A stretch of 29,119 nucleotides of DNA from Perkinsus marinus ATCC 50983. Lineage: Eukaryota > Perkinsozoa > Perkinsida > Perkinsidae. This document shows positions 1 through 9,646 of this stretch, in pieces. The stretch spans positions 490,805 to 519,923 of the forward strand of contig NW_003213081.1 of NCBI RefSeq assembly GCF_000006405.1, in the 5' to 3' direction. Position numbers and translations under genes: made by a program. How positions within the stretch are numbered: the first letter of the stretch is position 1; each line of letters starts with the position of its first letter. The notes beneath the pieces were generated by a model. It had not been told where the DNA came from, searched no databases, and saw only the letters and a list, made by a program, of their open reading frames with translations.

Positions 1-590
1 CTGCCGACAAACTATAAGGATCACTTTGCAGTGCAGAGAAAAGTGATAAAGAATAGCACACTAATAATACTGCGTGATCCGGTTTAACGTCGAGTGAAGA
101 AATAAATCCATTGAAGGTCTCAACACTACAGCACAAAGCGTGTACTTCAGCATTATATGATGACGCACACATACCAGCTGGGGCAGATTTTGACCAAAAA
201 GGCTCAACGCCGACATTTGACCAAATCGCACCTCCAGCTCCCCCATAGCCGGTTTTAGAGTCAACGGAGCCATCCGACCAGATCTCCCACAGAACACGAT
301 CATCACATTTGGCTCTCTCTCTAGCAGAGTTAATCACCTTTAAAGCAACCATCTGTCTTATAGAATCATCATCCTTTCTGTCACAATGTGCAGCATAGAA
401 TTTAACTGGCAGAGAGAGCCAAGGTACTATAGATAGGAGATTGGTTCGATGAATCGATGCATGGGCATGACGTGCTCCGTGGACCACGGACCGTGGTGTA
501 TGCGAATTCTCCCTGGTGTAATGAATTTTAGATTTTTGTATTCAACTGGTGTCTTTGGTTGCACAAGCTCCATTTGCTTAGAGCATCTAT
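1..590 (-). mobile_element. LINE-like non-LTR retrotransposon, 3' part with RNase H domain
   Basis: Read on the minus strand, bases about 445 down to 1 are open in one frame. They encode an RNase H-like region containing IWSDGSVDSK, GYGGAGGAIWSN and SSYNAEVHAL. These match the first catalytic Asp (SDGS), the glycine-rich strand and the AE helix motif of RNase H. A stretch with PVKFYAAHCDRK lies before the domain. The element runs off the left edge of the window, so its 3' end is not seen. Towards about 590 the frame is interrupted by a stop codon and by frame changes, so this copy looks inactive. A related block lies on the plus strand at about 21750-21950. The RNase H call is good. Assignment to a LINE, rather than another element with an RNase H, is likely but rests on motif spacing alone. 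Confidence 0.55.
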
Positions 591-1115
591 CTCACGTTGG
601 AGAATCCAACGCTCCACCGTGGGATGTTACCGAGCTGCGCTTATGCGCAGTACCGTCGCCGTTGTTAAAATAACAAAGCCGACTAGTTCGTTCGTTCACT
701 GTTCGTTGGTTTTGTCCCAACTCAGTCGTTGCAATTTGCAACTTGCAAATGTACCCTGTTGGCTTTGTTACACCCCTGTTTCTTTTATACGCGAAAACGT
801 TGGCAAAGTTCACAAATAGTTGATTCTTTACAGTCAAGTGCTGTTCATCAGCCGAGCTCTAACATGTGTATCGTGTGTTGTATATGCTGTGCATTACACG
901 GCAATTCACGTGGGTCGCACGCAACGCGCAAGCTGATTCAGCAGAAGCTGCCACAAGTTGGATGCTATCAGGAGATACTCCTTCTTTCGCGCATGGACTC
1001 CATGCCATGGAGATACCACTACGATGGCCTGGGCAGTCGCTTTAACGGTGATTCTGTTTGTCTTGACTTCTTCATTTCCCTAGAGTTGGTTTATTCGTGT
1101 GTGGTGCATGTGTGG

Positions 1116-1136
1116 CCGCACAAGCTGGTTGTGCGG
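1116..1136. repeat. Hairpin, 8-bp stem
   Basis: Arms CCGCACAA and TTGTGCGG surround a 5-base loop. The same hairpin occurs in unit 2 at about 10151-10171. It lies in the non-coding stretch before gene 1, and its role is unknown. Confidence 0.6.
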
Positions 1137-1240
1137 AATCTTGTTCATTTGTAGCGTTTTACGTGGGGTACGTGAGTTGATTGATGTTTATAGAGCAGAT
1201 GGACTCAGGAATGAGGAGGACTTCTGGGATCTTTTCTTTT

Positions 1241-1259
1241 GGTAGCCATCTTGGCTCAG
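1241..1259 (+). promoter_or_regulatory. Spliced-leader-like sequence upstream of gene 1 (unit 1)
   Basis: GGTAGCCATCTTGGCTCAG follows a pyrimidine run (CTTTTCTTTT). The dinoflagellate/perkinsid spliced leader has the core GTAGCCATTTTGGCTCAAG, so this is a close match that ends in AG. In dinoflagellates such relic leaders are known to be left in genomic DNA when a trans-spliced mRNA is reverse-transcribed and reinserted, and the relic AG can serve again as an acceptor. That the site acts as a trans-splice acceptor for gene 1, 240 bases downstream, is an inference. Confidence 0.6.
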
Positions 1260-1500
1260 GCGAGTTGTAACCATCAACTGACGAGTAACTCCTTATCTAG
1301 CGCCAATGTCAGTGCAGGGTTGTTCACCAGTGGTCATGGGCTTGAACATGAAGACGCTGCACTCCGGACAACCTAAAGGAGCATATGCAGCGCACAACCG
1401 TGAAGGCATATCATAAAACCGTTATCATTATTAGAATATCTTCTTTACTGATAGCAAGCGAGGGCTCGAGGAATGTTGTGCAGATCATTTCCATTTCGTG

Positions 1501-1811
1501 ATGCCCTATCCTGTTCTGAGACTCCTCATCATCCTGTGGGTTGTCGTTGCTACCCTAGGCGGCGACAATCGAATGAGTGATCAAAGAGCATTCAATATCA
1601 CCGTGGAGGGGACTGACGATTACAGGGATGTCTATGAGGATGGATATGATGCTGTTAGTGCCGTGTTTAGTCCAAGAAGGACCTGGGGTCACCTAACGAC
1701 CTTTGCCGTGCGTGCCGGACTTGCTGGGTCTTCATCTGCTGTGGCGGGCTCGATTGCTGGACTGTAATGGCTCTATGTGGTGGGGAGTGTGACTGCTGTA
1801 ACAACCAGTAA
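1501..1811 (+). pseudogene. Small secreted Cys-rich protein gene 1, unit 1 copy (frame disrupted)
   Basis: The gene starts at ATG 1501 with a clear signal peptide (MPYPVLRLLIILWVVVATLG). It then encodes an acidic stretch identical to the unit 2 copy up to the segment AVFSPRR. Just after this (about 1680) the copy is one base shorter than unit 2, so the direct reading leaves the Cys frame and stops at 1767. All cysteines of the intact copy are still encoded in the other frame up to the matching stop at 1811, so the change is recent or an assembly error. No known family is recognised beyond the resemblance to gene 2 downstream. Role unknown; export is predicted from the leader. Confidence 0.7.
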
Positions 1812-1888
1812 CAGATCGACTGTTTTCCAAGGAGATGAGCAGCCAACGACCTTTTCGATAATGTGATCAAGTCAAAAAACCACATCGG

Positions 1889-1911
1889 GTACATTTGACC
1901 GTCAAATGTAC
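1889..1911. repeat. Hairpin downstream of gene 1, 10-bp stem
   Basis: Arms GTACATTTGA and TCAAATGTAC surround the loop CCG. It lies about 80 bases after the gene 1 stop and is conserved in unit 2. It may mark or shape the mRNA 3' end, but there is no direct evidence. Confidence 0.65.
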
Positions 1912-2365
1912 GCCGAATATTGATAAAGCTCATTATTTATGTCCTGAATCATGATGCTCCATAGTCATCATTTTTCTTCTGTCATCGTCGGGTCGATTCC
2001 GTCTTCAATTCTGACTTCATCTGATTCCATTTGACTCCGTTTGACTTCATACATTGGTGCATGTGCTGGGCCTTTGTTCACTGTGATGGTGGGTCCGATG
2101 GTCAGTACTGTGTGCACTGAGGAGTCTCCTGGACGGGTTCTTAGAAATCGATTCTGTTACCAGTTGAGCGTTCATCATTAGTCGATCTTATGATCTCTAC
2201 GGTGTTCGACTCTCCTTTGAATAAACTGAGAATCCATCTTTGCCTTTTGTTGAGTTACAGGGCTATATGATAGGAAGATATGTGAGCGAGATATTTCACA
2301 ACCTCTGCCTAGTTGCCGTAAACTTCAACTATCGAATTGATGGTATCAATCTCTGCTCGAGCTCA
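1912..2365. other. Gene 1 to gene 2 spacer, no gene seen
   Basis: No convincing ORF is present. The spacer has low-complexity runs such as repeated TTGACTCC/TCTGATTCC triplets near 2010-2055. It is almost identical in unit 2, as expected for a recent duplication, so its conservation carries no functional information. Confidence 0.5.
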
Positions 2366-2369
2366 GTAT

Positions 2370-2393
2370 AACTGTGTGTTGGAGCACACAGTT
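2370..2393. repeat. Hairpin just upstream of gene 2, 9-bp stem
   Basis: Arms AACTGTGTG and CACACAGTT surround a 6-base loop, and the stem extends outward to about 2366-2397 with G-T wobble pairs. It ends 36 bases before the first ATG of gene 2 and is repeated at 11408-11431 in unit 2. The position would suit a 5' UTR structure. Confidence 0.6.
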
Positions 2394-2428
2394 GTATGTC
2401 AGGCATTATCAGCATTTTTAAGCGTTGA

Positions 2429-2752
2429 ATGTCTTCCGTGATTATCATCACTCATATGAAGATATCCCTTATTCTCGCTATCCTGCTTACCTTGGGTGTT
2501 GTCAACGGTGATGTTCATGTGGATGATACTGGGAGGATCATCTCTGACATGATGATGGACAAGCAGGCCGATATTGGCAGTCACGTGTCCGGATTTGACC
2601 TCAAACAAGACTCGTATAGGGACCTTGGGAATCCAGTTAGCTGTGTTGGTTGCAAAATCTGCAGGGCATTTGGGTTTATTGCCCCTCCTTGTTGGCCTGT
2701 AGACGCTGCGTGTGGCACTGATTGCCATAAATGTTGTGATGGTGACATTTGA
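2429..2752 (+). CDS. Small secreted Cys-rich protein, gene 2 (unit 1)
   Basis: The frame is 107 codons from ATG 2429. The second ATG (2456) gives a textbook signal peptide, MKISLILAILLTLGVVNG, so it is the likelier start (98 residues). The mature part is an acidic, Met-rich linker followed by a C-terminal Cys module: CVGCKIC, then a hydrophobic stretch, then CWPVDAACGTDCHKCC. This spacing (CxxCxxC, 9 residues, CWxVxAxCGxxC, CC) matches gene 1, and LGNP before the module matches LGSP there, so genes 1 and 2 are paralogs. It is probably exported and disulfide-bonded. No named family is recognised. The unit 2 copy differs by one residue (Gly to Glu in the linker). No intron is needed. Confidence 0.75.
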   Translation: MSSVIIITHMKISLILAILLTLGVVNGDVHVDDTGRIISDMMMDKQADIGSHVSGFDLKQDSYRDLGNPVSCVGCKICRAFGFIAPPCWPVDAACGTDCHKCCDGDI

Positions 2753-3411
2753 TATTTTTCGGCTGTTCAACACACCAACTACATATTCTTTCTCATACAT
2801 ATTCCGACATAACTTTTGAACCCATATTCATTCCCTTAGTTTGTTAGTCGCGTCAGTACGAGAAGCTCATCTGATGCAAGACCCAGTTTCCTGACCAGCT
2901 GGTCACCACTGGTTTCTTAACATTGGTTTAGCATGTCGTTCAATCTGTTTCGTATCAACCTATGTACTCGTTATAAAACTCACAGGTTTTTCACAGATTG
3001 CCCTGTCGTGTTCCATCTTCACCGATCGGAGGTCTATTCGGCGAATGAAGTCCCTATGCCCGGGGATAAGGAATCCACATATAGTGGTAAGGGCAATAAC
3101 TTAGTGCTTACGTATTGTTGCAACTATCACATGCTTCATATGAACGTAAGACCCGGGACGTGCCGATATTAGCAAAGTCAGTGCCAAATTGGCAATTCTT
3201 ATAGTAGCAGCAATAGGAGTTTGGAATGCAAACTCCGACTTATGAGGATAAGACCTTCATGTTACGTGTTCGAAGAGCGATTGATCCCATCATCAGTCGT
3301 CGCTTTTCGGACAACGATTTTCGGAGCAGGACTCGAGAGGAGACTCTGGAGAACATGGCCCCGATTGCAGCGAGGCTGAGTGAGTGTCATATGGTACAGT
3401 CGCAAGTGGTA
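2753..3411. other. Region downstream of gene 2, no gene seen
   Basis: Short open frames occur here (for example at 3226-3426), but they are duplicated with the unit and have no recognisable domain or signal peptide. A 14-base palindrome, TGACCAGCTGGTCA, lies near 2893. I do not call a gene here. Confidence 0.4.
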
Positions 3412-3456
3412 CAGTATAGCTGTTAGCTATACTGGTACTGCGCTTATGCGCAGTAC
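3412..3456. repeat. Two adjacent hairpins at the duplication boundary
   Basis: Hairpin 1 (3412-3434) has arms CAGTATAGCT and AGCTATACTG with loop GTT. Hairpin 2 (3435-3456) has arms GTACTGCGC and GCGCAGTAC with loop TTAT. The pair recurs at 12422-12472, and the right-hand one is partly present at 636. They therefore sit exactly at the joints between tandem units and may have helped cause the duplication. Confidence 0.75.
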
Positions 3457-3670
3457 CGTCGCCGTTGCTAAAATAACAACGTTGACAAAACCCGACTAGT
3501 GGTATTACACTGCTAACATTCACAACGGGCAGTTGATTTTTGCACCCTCACCTGTTGGGAATTATCACTGTCCGTTGGTTTTGTCCCAACCCAGTCGTTG
3601 CAAATGTACCCTGTTGGTTTTGTTACACCCCTGTTTCTTTTATACGCGAAAACGTTGGCAAAGTTCACAA

Positions 3671-3797
3671 TTACCCGGCTCCCTTCCTCCCCGGCGTTGG
3701 GTCGTGGGCCGGAGGATGACACTAAACACGTGTGATCCTCGGCCAACGTGATGGGGCCAACCTCACACGGAACGTGAGGTGCCACACCACATCGCCA
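3671..3797 (-). repeat. YR element split direct repeat A, outer copy
   Basis: This 127-bp repeat starts TTACCCGGCTC and ends ATCGCCA. It recurs at 3986-4112 with about three differences. It forms the element's terminus against the host flank, which ends in TTCACAA. Confidence 0.85.
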
Positions 3798-3811
3798 GGG
3801 TGGGCGGGAGG

Positions 3812-3988
3812 TTGGAAAAAAGGACGACAAATAACTGAGGCGAAGGTGGGATGTAACCCAACATCCCGGAAGAACTTTGAATCACTGCTGAATAGCGCTA
3901 GGTGTTGCGTCGACACAACGTGACTGTCCCTTCACACACGCCGGAGACCGTCGCCGAGTAAACTGGCCCAACGAGTTGACCTCGATTA
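3812..3988 (-). repeat. YR element split direct repeat B, inner copy
   Basis: This 177-bp repeat starts TTGGAAAAAAGGACG and ends CTCGATTA. It appears identical to 9542-9718. It is joined directly to the second A copy through the shared TTA. Confidence 0.88.
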
Positions 3989-4112
3989 CCCGGCTCGCTT
4001 CCTCCCCGGCGTTGGGTCGTGGGCCGGAGGATGACACTAAACACGTGTGATGCTCGGCCAATGTGATGGGGCCAACCTCACACGGAACGTGAGGTGCCAC
4101 ACCACATCGCCA
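3986..4112 (-). repeat. YR element split direct repeat A, inner copy
   Basis: This is the second copy of the 127-bp A repeat. It borders the recombinase part and shares TTA with the end of repeat B. Confidence 0.85.
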
Positions 4113-4245
4113 CCAAACACGAAACCCACGCCGGGAAGTGCACCCAATAGTTTGAATAAAACCAAACTGCGATCCCCAACCAAACCACCGGATGGTCAAA
4201 GAAACTCACACACAGAAAACTAGAGACACGCATAGTAAGGAAGGG

Positions 4246-5397
4246 TTAGCGACGAGGAATCATACGTTCAGCCAACGTTACTCTTTCGGACAATGATGCA
4301 TCGACTAAGTACTCATACACGCATTCGCTGGACCATCTGCCCTGTTCACGGATAGTATGATCTCGAACCGCACTGAGGTAACATAAGGTGGCACCAGTGG
4401 GCCTGAGCGAGTGGAGCCCATATTCCACCAAGGCCTCGGAAGATATACCGAGGCGCGACAGCAAATGGCGAAACTCGCTCATGAAATTGTCGTGACACAA
4501 GCGACGACCACCGAATTCGAAAAGTGGAGAGGAGGGTGGTTTAGCAACAGCGGATAGGGCGAGCAGACGGTGATAAGCACAGTAAGGGAAGCAGGAAGAT
4601 CCATCAGGGCATCCACGCACACAAGAGATCAACACGGACTCACCGCGACCTGCCTGATCTATTTTTGATTTTCGAACAGCTATGCCAGCTACACGTTTTC
4701 CCAGGCGGGAACAGACATGTAAGTCTTCGAAGTTAAGAGCGATGATTTCATCGCCTCGCAAAAGACCAAAAATTCCAGTCAATGAAGCAGATACAATAAC
4801 ATTTGTGCCGGAGGGATCAAGGATGCCTAATTGACAGACCTGGTCCCGGGTCAAAGGGAGCTTTTGGTCAACGGTATGGTCGCAAATCTTCGAAGCAGAT
4901 TTCTTAGCCATACGTAAGACAAATTCGTCTTGTGACGATAGCTCATTACCGTAGACTCTGTTCCGAGAAACCATCACGCTCAGATAGGAGGAAACCGTAC
5001 CAAACTTATATCCAGCACGTGACAGGGCATAAGCGAAAAGCGCCAGAGAGAAACCAGAGGCTGGAAACGGGACAATTGCCCGACTAACTACTTCCCTGTA
5101 GAAAGACTCGATGGAGTCGTACTGCTTTGAAGTACTGGCAGCGTGGCCGTCTCTGACGAAACCCCAAACAGCTGAGCCTAGAGTGCCGGATGAGTGATCG
5201 TTGATGACTGAACATGCACAGAGACGCTTGGGAAGGCGCGCAGAGTCGCGATCTAGTAGATGACCTAACACAGAACGCCATGGATAAATGAGAAAAACAG
5301 GGAAACTAGTGATAGACAAAATGTGACGAAGCTCTTGTATCCAAGGCTTAAACATGGAGTAGGTTATCGACTCTAATAGGAACTCGGGACCAGCCAA
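4246..5397 (-). CDS. Tyrosine recombinase part of the YR retroelement
   Basis: This open stretch of 383 codons lies at the 3' end of the element. The C-terminal half has the tyrosine recombinase signature: LLRGDEI for the first catalytic Arg region, HSLRPTG for the H-x-x-R box, GRWSS before the last helix, and a Tyr in VYEYL as the likely nucleophile. This enzyme is thought to insert a circular cDNA of the element, which explains the lack of a target duplication. The N-terminal part would be the core-binding domain. The length suits the family. A Ngaro-like or PAT-like source is favoured by the repeat layout. Confidence 0.85.
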   Translation of the reverse strand: MAGPEFLLESITYSMFKPWIQELRHILSITSFPVFLIYPWRSVLGHLLDRDSARLPKRLCACSVINDHSSGTLGSAVWGFVRDGHAASTSKQYDSIESFYREVVSRAIVPFPASGFSLALFAYALSRAGYKFGTVSSYLSVMVSRNRVYGNELSSQDEFVLRMAKKSASKICDHTVDQKLPLTRDQVCQLGILDPSGTNVIVSASLTGIFGLLRGDEIIALNFEDLHVCSRLGKRVAGIAVRKSKIDQAGRGESVLISCVRGCPDGSSCFPYCAYHRLLALSAVAKPPSSPLFEFGGRRLCHDNFMSEFRHLLSRLGISSEALVEYGLHSLRPTGATLCYLSAVRDHTIREQGRWSSECVYEYLVDASLSERVTLAERMIPRR

Positions 5398-5403
5398 TAG
5401 GAA

Positions 5404-6906
5404 CTATACGACTTGGACAAGACGAACGACTAAGTTGATCAGCAATAGTGTTTTCATCCGATGGAACATACAAAAAACCTCCCAACTGTAGCACACACGT
5501 GAAAGACGAGAGACAAGGGCCTGCAGGACTTTGTTTATGCGAAAAGTTCGCGAACGAAACTTGCGAAAGCTAACCATAGCTCCTGTGTTATCCGTGAAGA
5601 GACGGCAAGGTAGTCGGGACTCTACAGAGGTAGGAAAAATATCGAGACCCGCGCAAAGCCCCAGGGCTGCGGCTAAACATTCAAGAAGCACCATATCATT
5701 ACAAGTAGGATTAGAGGGTGTTTCAAGCATAGATCTCCAACTACCTAGGCCCTCACCTGAGGATAGGGGGACCTGAAACCACGAGGTCGAGTCTCTGAAG
5801 GACATCCAGCCGGCCAGTGCGTACGTTGACGCGTCACATGTTATTGTTAGCACGTCACTAGTTCTAACCGGAAAAATTGGTAAGCGTAGTAGGAAGGGGA
5901 AAGAAGGGACAAGAGAAGAATGAGACGAGATAGTCCTAGACCACCAACATAAGGCCGAGAAGAGCTCCGAGTTCGGAGATAATTTGACCGATCGTAACCT
6001 TTTTCTCTTCAGCAAGCTAGCGAGAGAGTACACCGGAGACAAGTTCGACTTTGCGCAAGGACAAATCATGCACAGACGAGTCAGTTTGCCTGCGAAGGAT
6101 TCAATGGTGTGCAGAGATATGGTATTGGGACGACAGACGATGACAGAATTGAGCTCGGAGGAAAGGGACGAGACCTTAGCAGCAGACAACTGAATTTCGG
6201 ATTTGATGCCTTCGATGGTTACATCGAAACCAATAAAACGAAAACAAGAAGTCATAAGACTACACTTTGGCCATGACAGAGTGATACCGAGTAAGGGAAA
6301 TAAGATTAAGAGACAACCAGTGAGAAAAATGGCTCGCTTCCGAGGCAACAACCAGCAAAAATCATCAATATACACCCAGCCAGCACCCGGGCTATCTGGG
6401 GATAAGGCTTGCAGTAGAGAATTACTAACTCGTAAAATCTTGCTAGATAGACGACAAAAGGCCCAACCAGCCGTCACTACACCAAACAGCACGGCCAAGT
6501 TCTCATAGTCACGACCATCGAACGAGAAACAGCAGTATTTGCGGTTAGAGTTCAGCATAAGAAGGTGTCTGTATGCACCTTTTATATCGACTTTGCTACA
6601 TAGTCTTGGAAGGATCCATCGGGTGAAACGAGAGACTTGAGTAGGAGTCGTATATCATGTAGGCTTGGATGAGTAGTATGCTCCACAGGAGCAATTCTGG
6701 CATTCGCCCCTGAGCGTTTGAAATCCTCCACTAAGCGATATAACTTGGTACCATCGGGAGCACACTTCCCTTTGGGGACTGCGGCTAACTTCGAAAAGAA
6801 ACGGTCGGGCTGTAGAGCTTCATCATCAGACAGTTCACGTATTCTACCGAGACGAAACTCCTCTTCGACAACGGATCTGATCGCAGTGCGATCATCGCAC
6901 ACGTAG
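5404..6906 (-). mobile_element. Reverse transcriptase / RNase H part of the YR retroelement
   Basis: Pieces here show the reverse transcriptase fingers (KLAAVPKGK and KLYRLVEDFKRSG, at about 6700-6800), the palm catalytic motif VYIDDF (about 6361-6372), preceded by FGVVTAGWAFCRL, and an RNase H-like end with TITCDAST and LFTDNTGAM (about 5560-5870). The order RT then RNase H then recombinase is the normal DIRS-order arrangement. The enzyme would copy element RNA into DNA. The part is read in more than one frame, as noted for the whole element. Confidence 0.8.
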
Positions 6907-7459
6907 CATCCTGACCGCTGAAGTAATTAGCTCGTTCAAGAGAAGAGAAGCTGTGTTCGTCAAAGGAGGCGGCGTCATCGCCAGTGTTCTCACTGGACTT
7001 TGCAACAGGAAAGATTCCGGAAGCTTTGAGACCGCCTTCAAAACCCAAATTCACACCGGTATCTAGTTCGCTGACCAGGCCACCGTCATTCCCTGGGTCG
7101 AAGAGAGCCGACAAATAGTCGAGGACATCGGGACGTATGGGGCTACCAGAAGAGCAAGCTCGAGATGTCACTGTGGAAGAATATTCCAGGCTATCTAGTA
7201 TATCATCAGCTGCACCAGAGAAGGCATTGAGTAAAGACTGAGACCTATCCGGTCTGACTTCTTCCGAACGCGTTGTAGAAGCCGCGAGGACATCATCTAG
7301 CTTGTGGTCATCGATCGTTTTGGTCAGTAAGTGTGTGAAAGAAGCGACATCAGGAGTAAGCTTGCAAGCAACGTTGGGAACAGCGGGTAAATGGGCACGG
7401 ATGCCCGACCCATCTTGATACAGGACTTCACAAGCAGGGACTACTTGCGAGACTGACAA
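6907..7459 (-). mobile_element. YR element region upstream of the reverse transcriptase
   Basis: This is an open acidic, Ser-rich stretch leading into the RT part, with no named domain seen. The segment LVSELDTGVNLGFEGG may be the linker often found before the RT of DIRS-order elements. I infer that it belongs to the pol-like protein from continuity and strand only. Confidence 0.5.
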
Positions 7460-7527
7460 GTGAAACAGTTTACTTCACTGAATGGCTGAACTAGATGATC
7501 ATGACTAACTTGAAACTATTCACTTCA

Positions 7528-7923
7528 ACTGACTGACTGACTGACTGACTGACTGACTGACTGACTGACTGACTGACTGACTGACTGACTGACTGACTGA
7601 CTGACTGACTGACTGACTGACTGACTGACTGACTGACTGACTGACTGACTGACTGACTGACTGACTGACTGACTGACTGACTGACTGACTGACTGACTGA
7701 CTGACTGACTGACTGACTGACTGACTGACTGACTGACTGACTGACTGACTGACTGACTGACTGACTGACTGACTGACTGACTGACTGACTGACTGACTGA
7801 CTGACTGACTGACTGACTGACTGACTGACTGACTGACTGACTGACTGACTGACTGACTGACTGACTGACTGACTGACTGACTGACTGACTGACTGACTGA
7901 CTGACTGACTGACTGACTGACTG
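7528..7923. repeat. (CTGA)n microsatellite, about 99 pure units
   Basis: About 396 bases are an uninterrupted ACTG/CTGA tetranucleotide array inside the YR element, between its gag-like and RT parts. Shorter relics (TGACTGACTGAC) flank it near 7990. With no interruptions it is either very young or an assembly estimate of a longer tract. Confidence 0.97.
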
Positions 7924-8239
7924 GACCCGTTGACTGATTACTAACTAACTGAACTAGACGACTGGGACTAACTTAAAACTATTCACTGTTACTGACTGAC
8001 TAGCCCCGAACTGCGATTGGGGATACTTGTAAGATAAAAACAAATTAGAACCAACCACGAGGTTTTCACTCGGGTGAAAAGACTTGACCGCGTAGAGATT
8101 GCAATTGATGAAAACCTCGATCGTGACCGACTCATCCCTCGACATTGACCGACTAGTCCCTCAAACGTGACCTGTTACCTGCGGATTGAGTAGAGGATCT
8201 CCCGGTATCAGTAGCACGACCTTGATTTGGGCGACTATA

Positions 8240-9646
8240 TTATAGTCGCTTATAGTCACTATAAGGAGAAGATTGCGGACCCTGACTGTTCGGAGCACCC
8301 AAGGAGTGGCTGAATCTGCAGGAGTCACCGAATCTACAGTCTCCTCGCAAATAATGTCGACATAGACGGTCCGTGGTTGTAGAAGGGGTCGAAGTACTAC
8401 TTGAGTTAGACGAAGAGGGAATTTGTTGGAGAGGAAGACGACTAGGAGTGGTTGTCGCACGAGCCAAAGCGGCGGACATAATAGTTGGTAGAACATCGTC
8501 GCGTAGCATGTGGGAGACGGAGTAGGTTCCTGTCGTCACCAACTGGGCAATCGCAGAGCGGTACTTGGCGTCGTAGTCTATAATAGCTGGAGCACCGAGG
8601 GCAGGAAGAAAATCGACTAGGCGTCTCCAGTAAGCTAAAACGTCACACACTTAGTCCAACTTTGGAAGGAGAACCATCAACGACAGGTGGGAACAAAATC
8701 GAGTAGGTCACGCCCCAGCGGAAGAGAGCAACGGAAAGTTCTGTGAAACCCGACAACTTACGTTTTTCAGTGCTCGACATCACCAGTTGTCCCGAATTGT
8801 TGACCTTGAAGGATTTGTTATCGTCCGTCGAGATTACCTCTCGACGAGGTAAGAATTCATTGAGATCCATACGTACGGCTTGTTCTGGTTTCTTCATCTT
8901 CTGGAGTATAGCAGGCTTCGTCGACATCAACGTAGGTAGCGGAGCTGAACCGTGAATGCGCTGGAAGTCAGACAGCATCTTGTTCATATCCTCGGTGCTG
9001 AGCTCCTTGGATTCCTTCTTCGCAGTCGAAGTCGCGGCACGACTGCATAGGATGCTGAAAATGACCTTGCTTCTGATAGGAAGCTCCTCAGCGATAGCGG
9101 ACTTGATGTGGTCGACCTTAGCGACGGAACCTAACGCTTCCTTAGTGTTGATGCCGTTCCTGACGAGTACTGCGAGAACTGGTCCCACGGAAACCGGCCC
9201 AAACCATCAGCGAGAGACACCAGCTCTCGATGTACAGCAGTAGCCGGGGTGGTATAGTCGATTAAATCCGTGGTTCCCATAGTAACAGGATGAGTTGTTG
9301 TACGAAGCATAGTAGACTCTACAGAGGGGGAAGGGTTCGGATCACCGGGAAGGTCGGCCAGAACAGTTGGTCTTGAAGTTACGTCATTGTGTGGTTGATG
9401 CTGATTGGAGTCGTCGACCGTCTCAGTAGTATTGCCCGAGGGGACGCTAGGCTCAGAAGTGGAGGGCTGCGGTGGAGAAGAGTCGTGACCGGCGACATTG
9501 GGTGATGCTGGGCTTCGACGGCTGCGAGGTGCTGGAGTCATTTGGAAAAAAGGACGACAAATAACTGAGGCGAAGGTGGGATGTAACCCAACATCCCGGA
9601 AGAACTTTGAATCACTGCTGAATAGCGCTAGGTGTTGCGTCGACAC
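8240..9646 (-). mobile_element. Gag-like part of the YR retroelement with CCCH zinc finger
   Basis: Read from 9646 downwards, this part starts within repeat B and encodes a Pro/Ser/Thr-rich N-terminal region, then a helical region with many Lys and Glu (about 9190-8650), then a region ending in a C-x7-C-x5-C-x3-H zinc finger (CRHYLRGDCRFGDSCRFSH, at 8306-8362). CCCH fingers bind RNA, so this is probably the nucleic-acid-binding gag-like protein. Most gag proteins carry a CCHC knuckle instead. The part is open in several overlapping pieces. Confidence 0.65.

Larger units (their letters stand above)
636..3438 (+). repeat. Tandem duplication unit 1 (about 2.8 kb)
   Basis: Unit 1 starts at the motif TGCGCTTATGCGCAGTACCG (636) and ends where the same motif recurs at 3439. 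It is nearly identical over its length to unit 2 (3439-12453, leaving out the retroelement inserted there), with scattered single-base changes and a few indels. It carries the spliced-leader-like sequence, Cys-rich gene 1, Cys-rich gene 2 and several hairpins. The near-identity of non-coding parts points to a recent duplication rather than selection. Unit 1 lacks about 110 bases that unit 2 has just before TTTACAGTCAAG (9719-9850). Confidence 0.9.

Noticed and set aside
729-1154. Plus-strand frame of 141 codons upstream of gene 1
   Set aside because: The frame is not kept in the unit 2 copy (a 9-base ATGGACTCC duplication and other changes end it early), and it contains the spacer hairpin.
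1241-1259. An actual SL RNA gene
   Set aside because: No splice donor follows the leader-like sequence directly; it ends in AG and reads on into GCGAG, so it looks like a relic or acceptor.
7528-7923. CTGA array as a CRISPR-like or centromeric repeat
   Set aside because: It is a pure tetranucleotide microsatellite without spacers, lying inside a retroelement.
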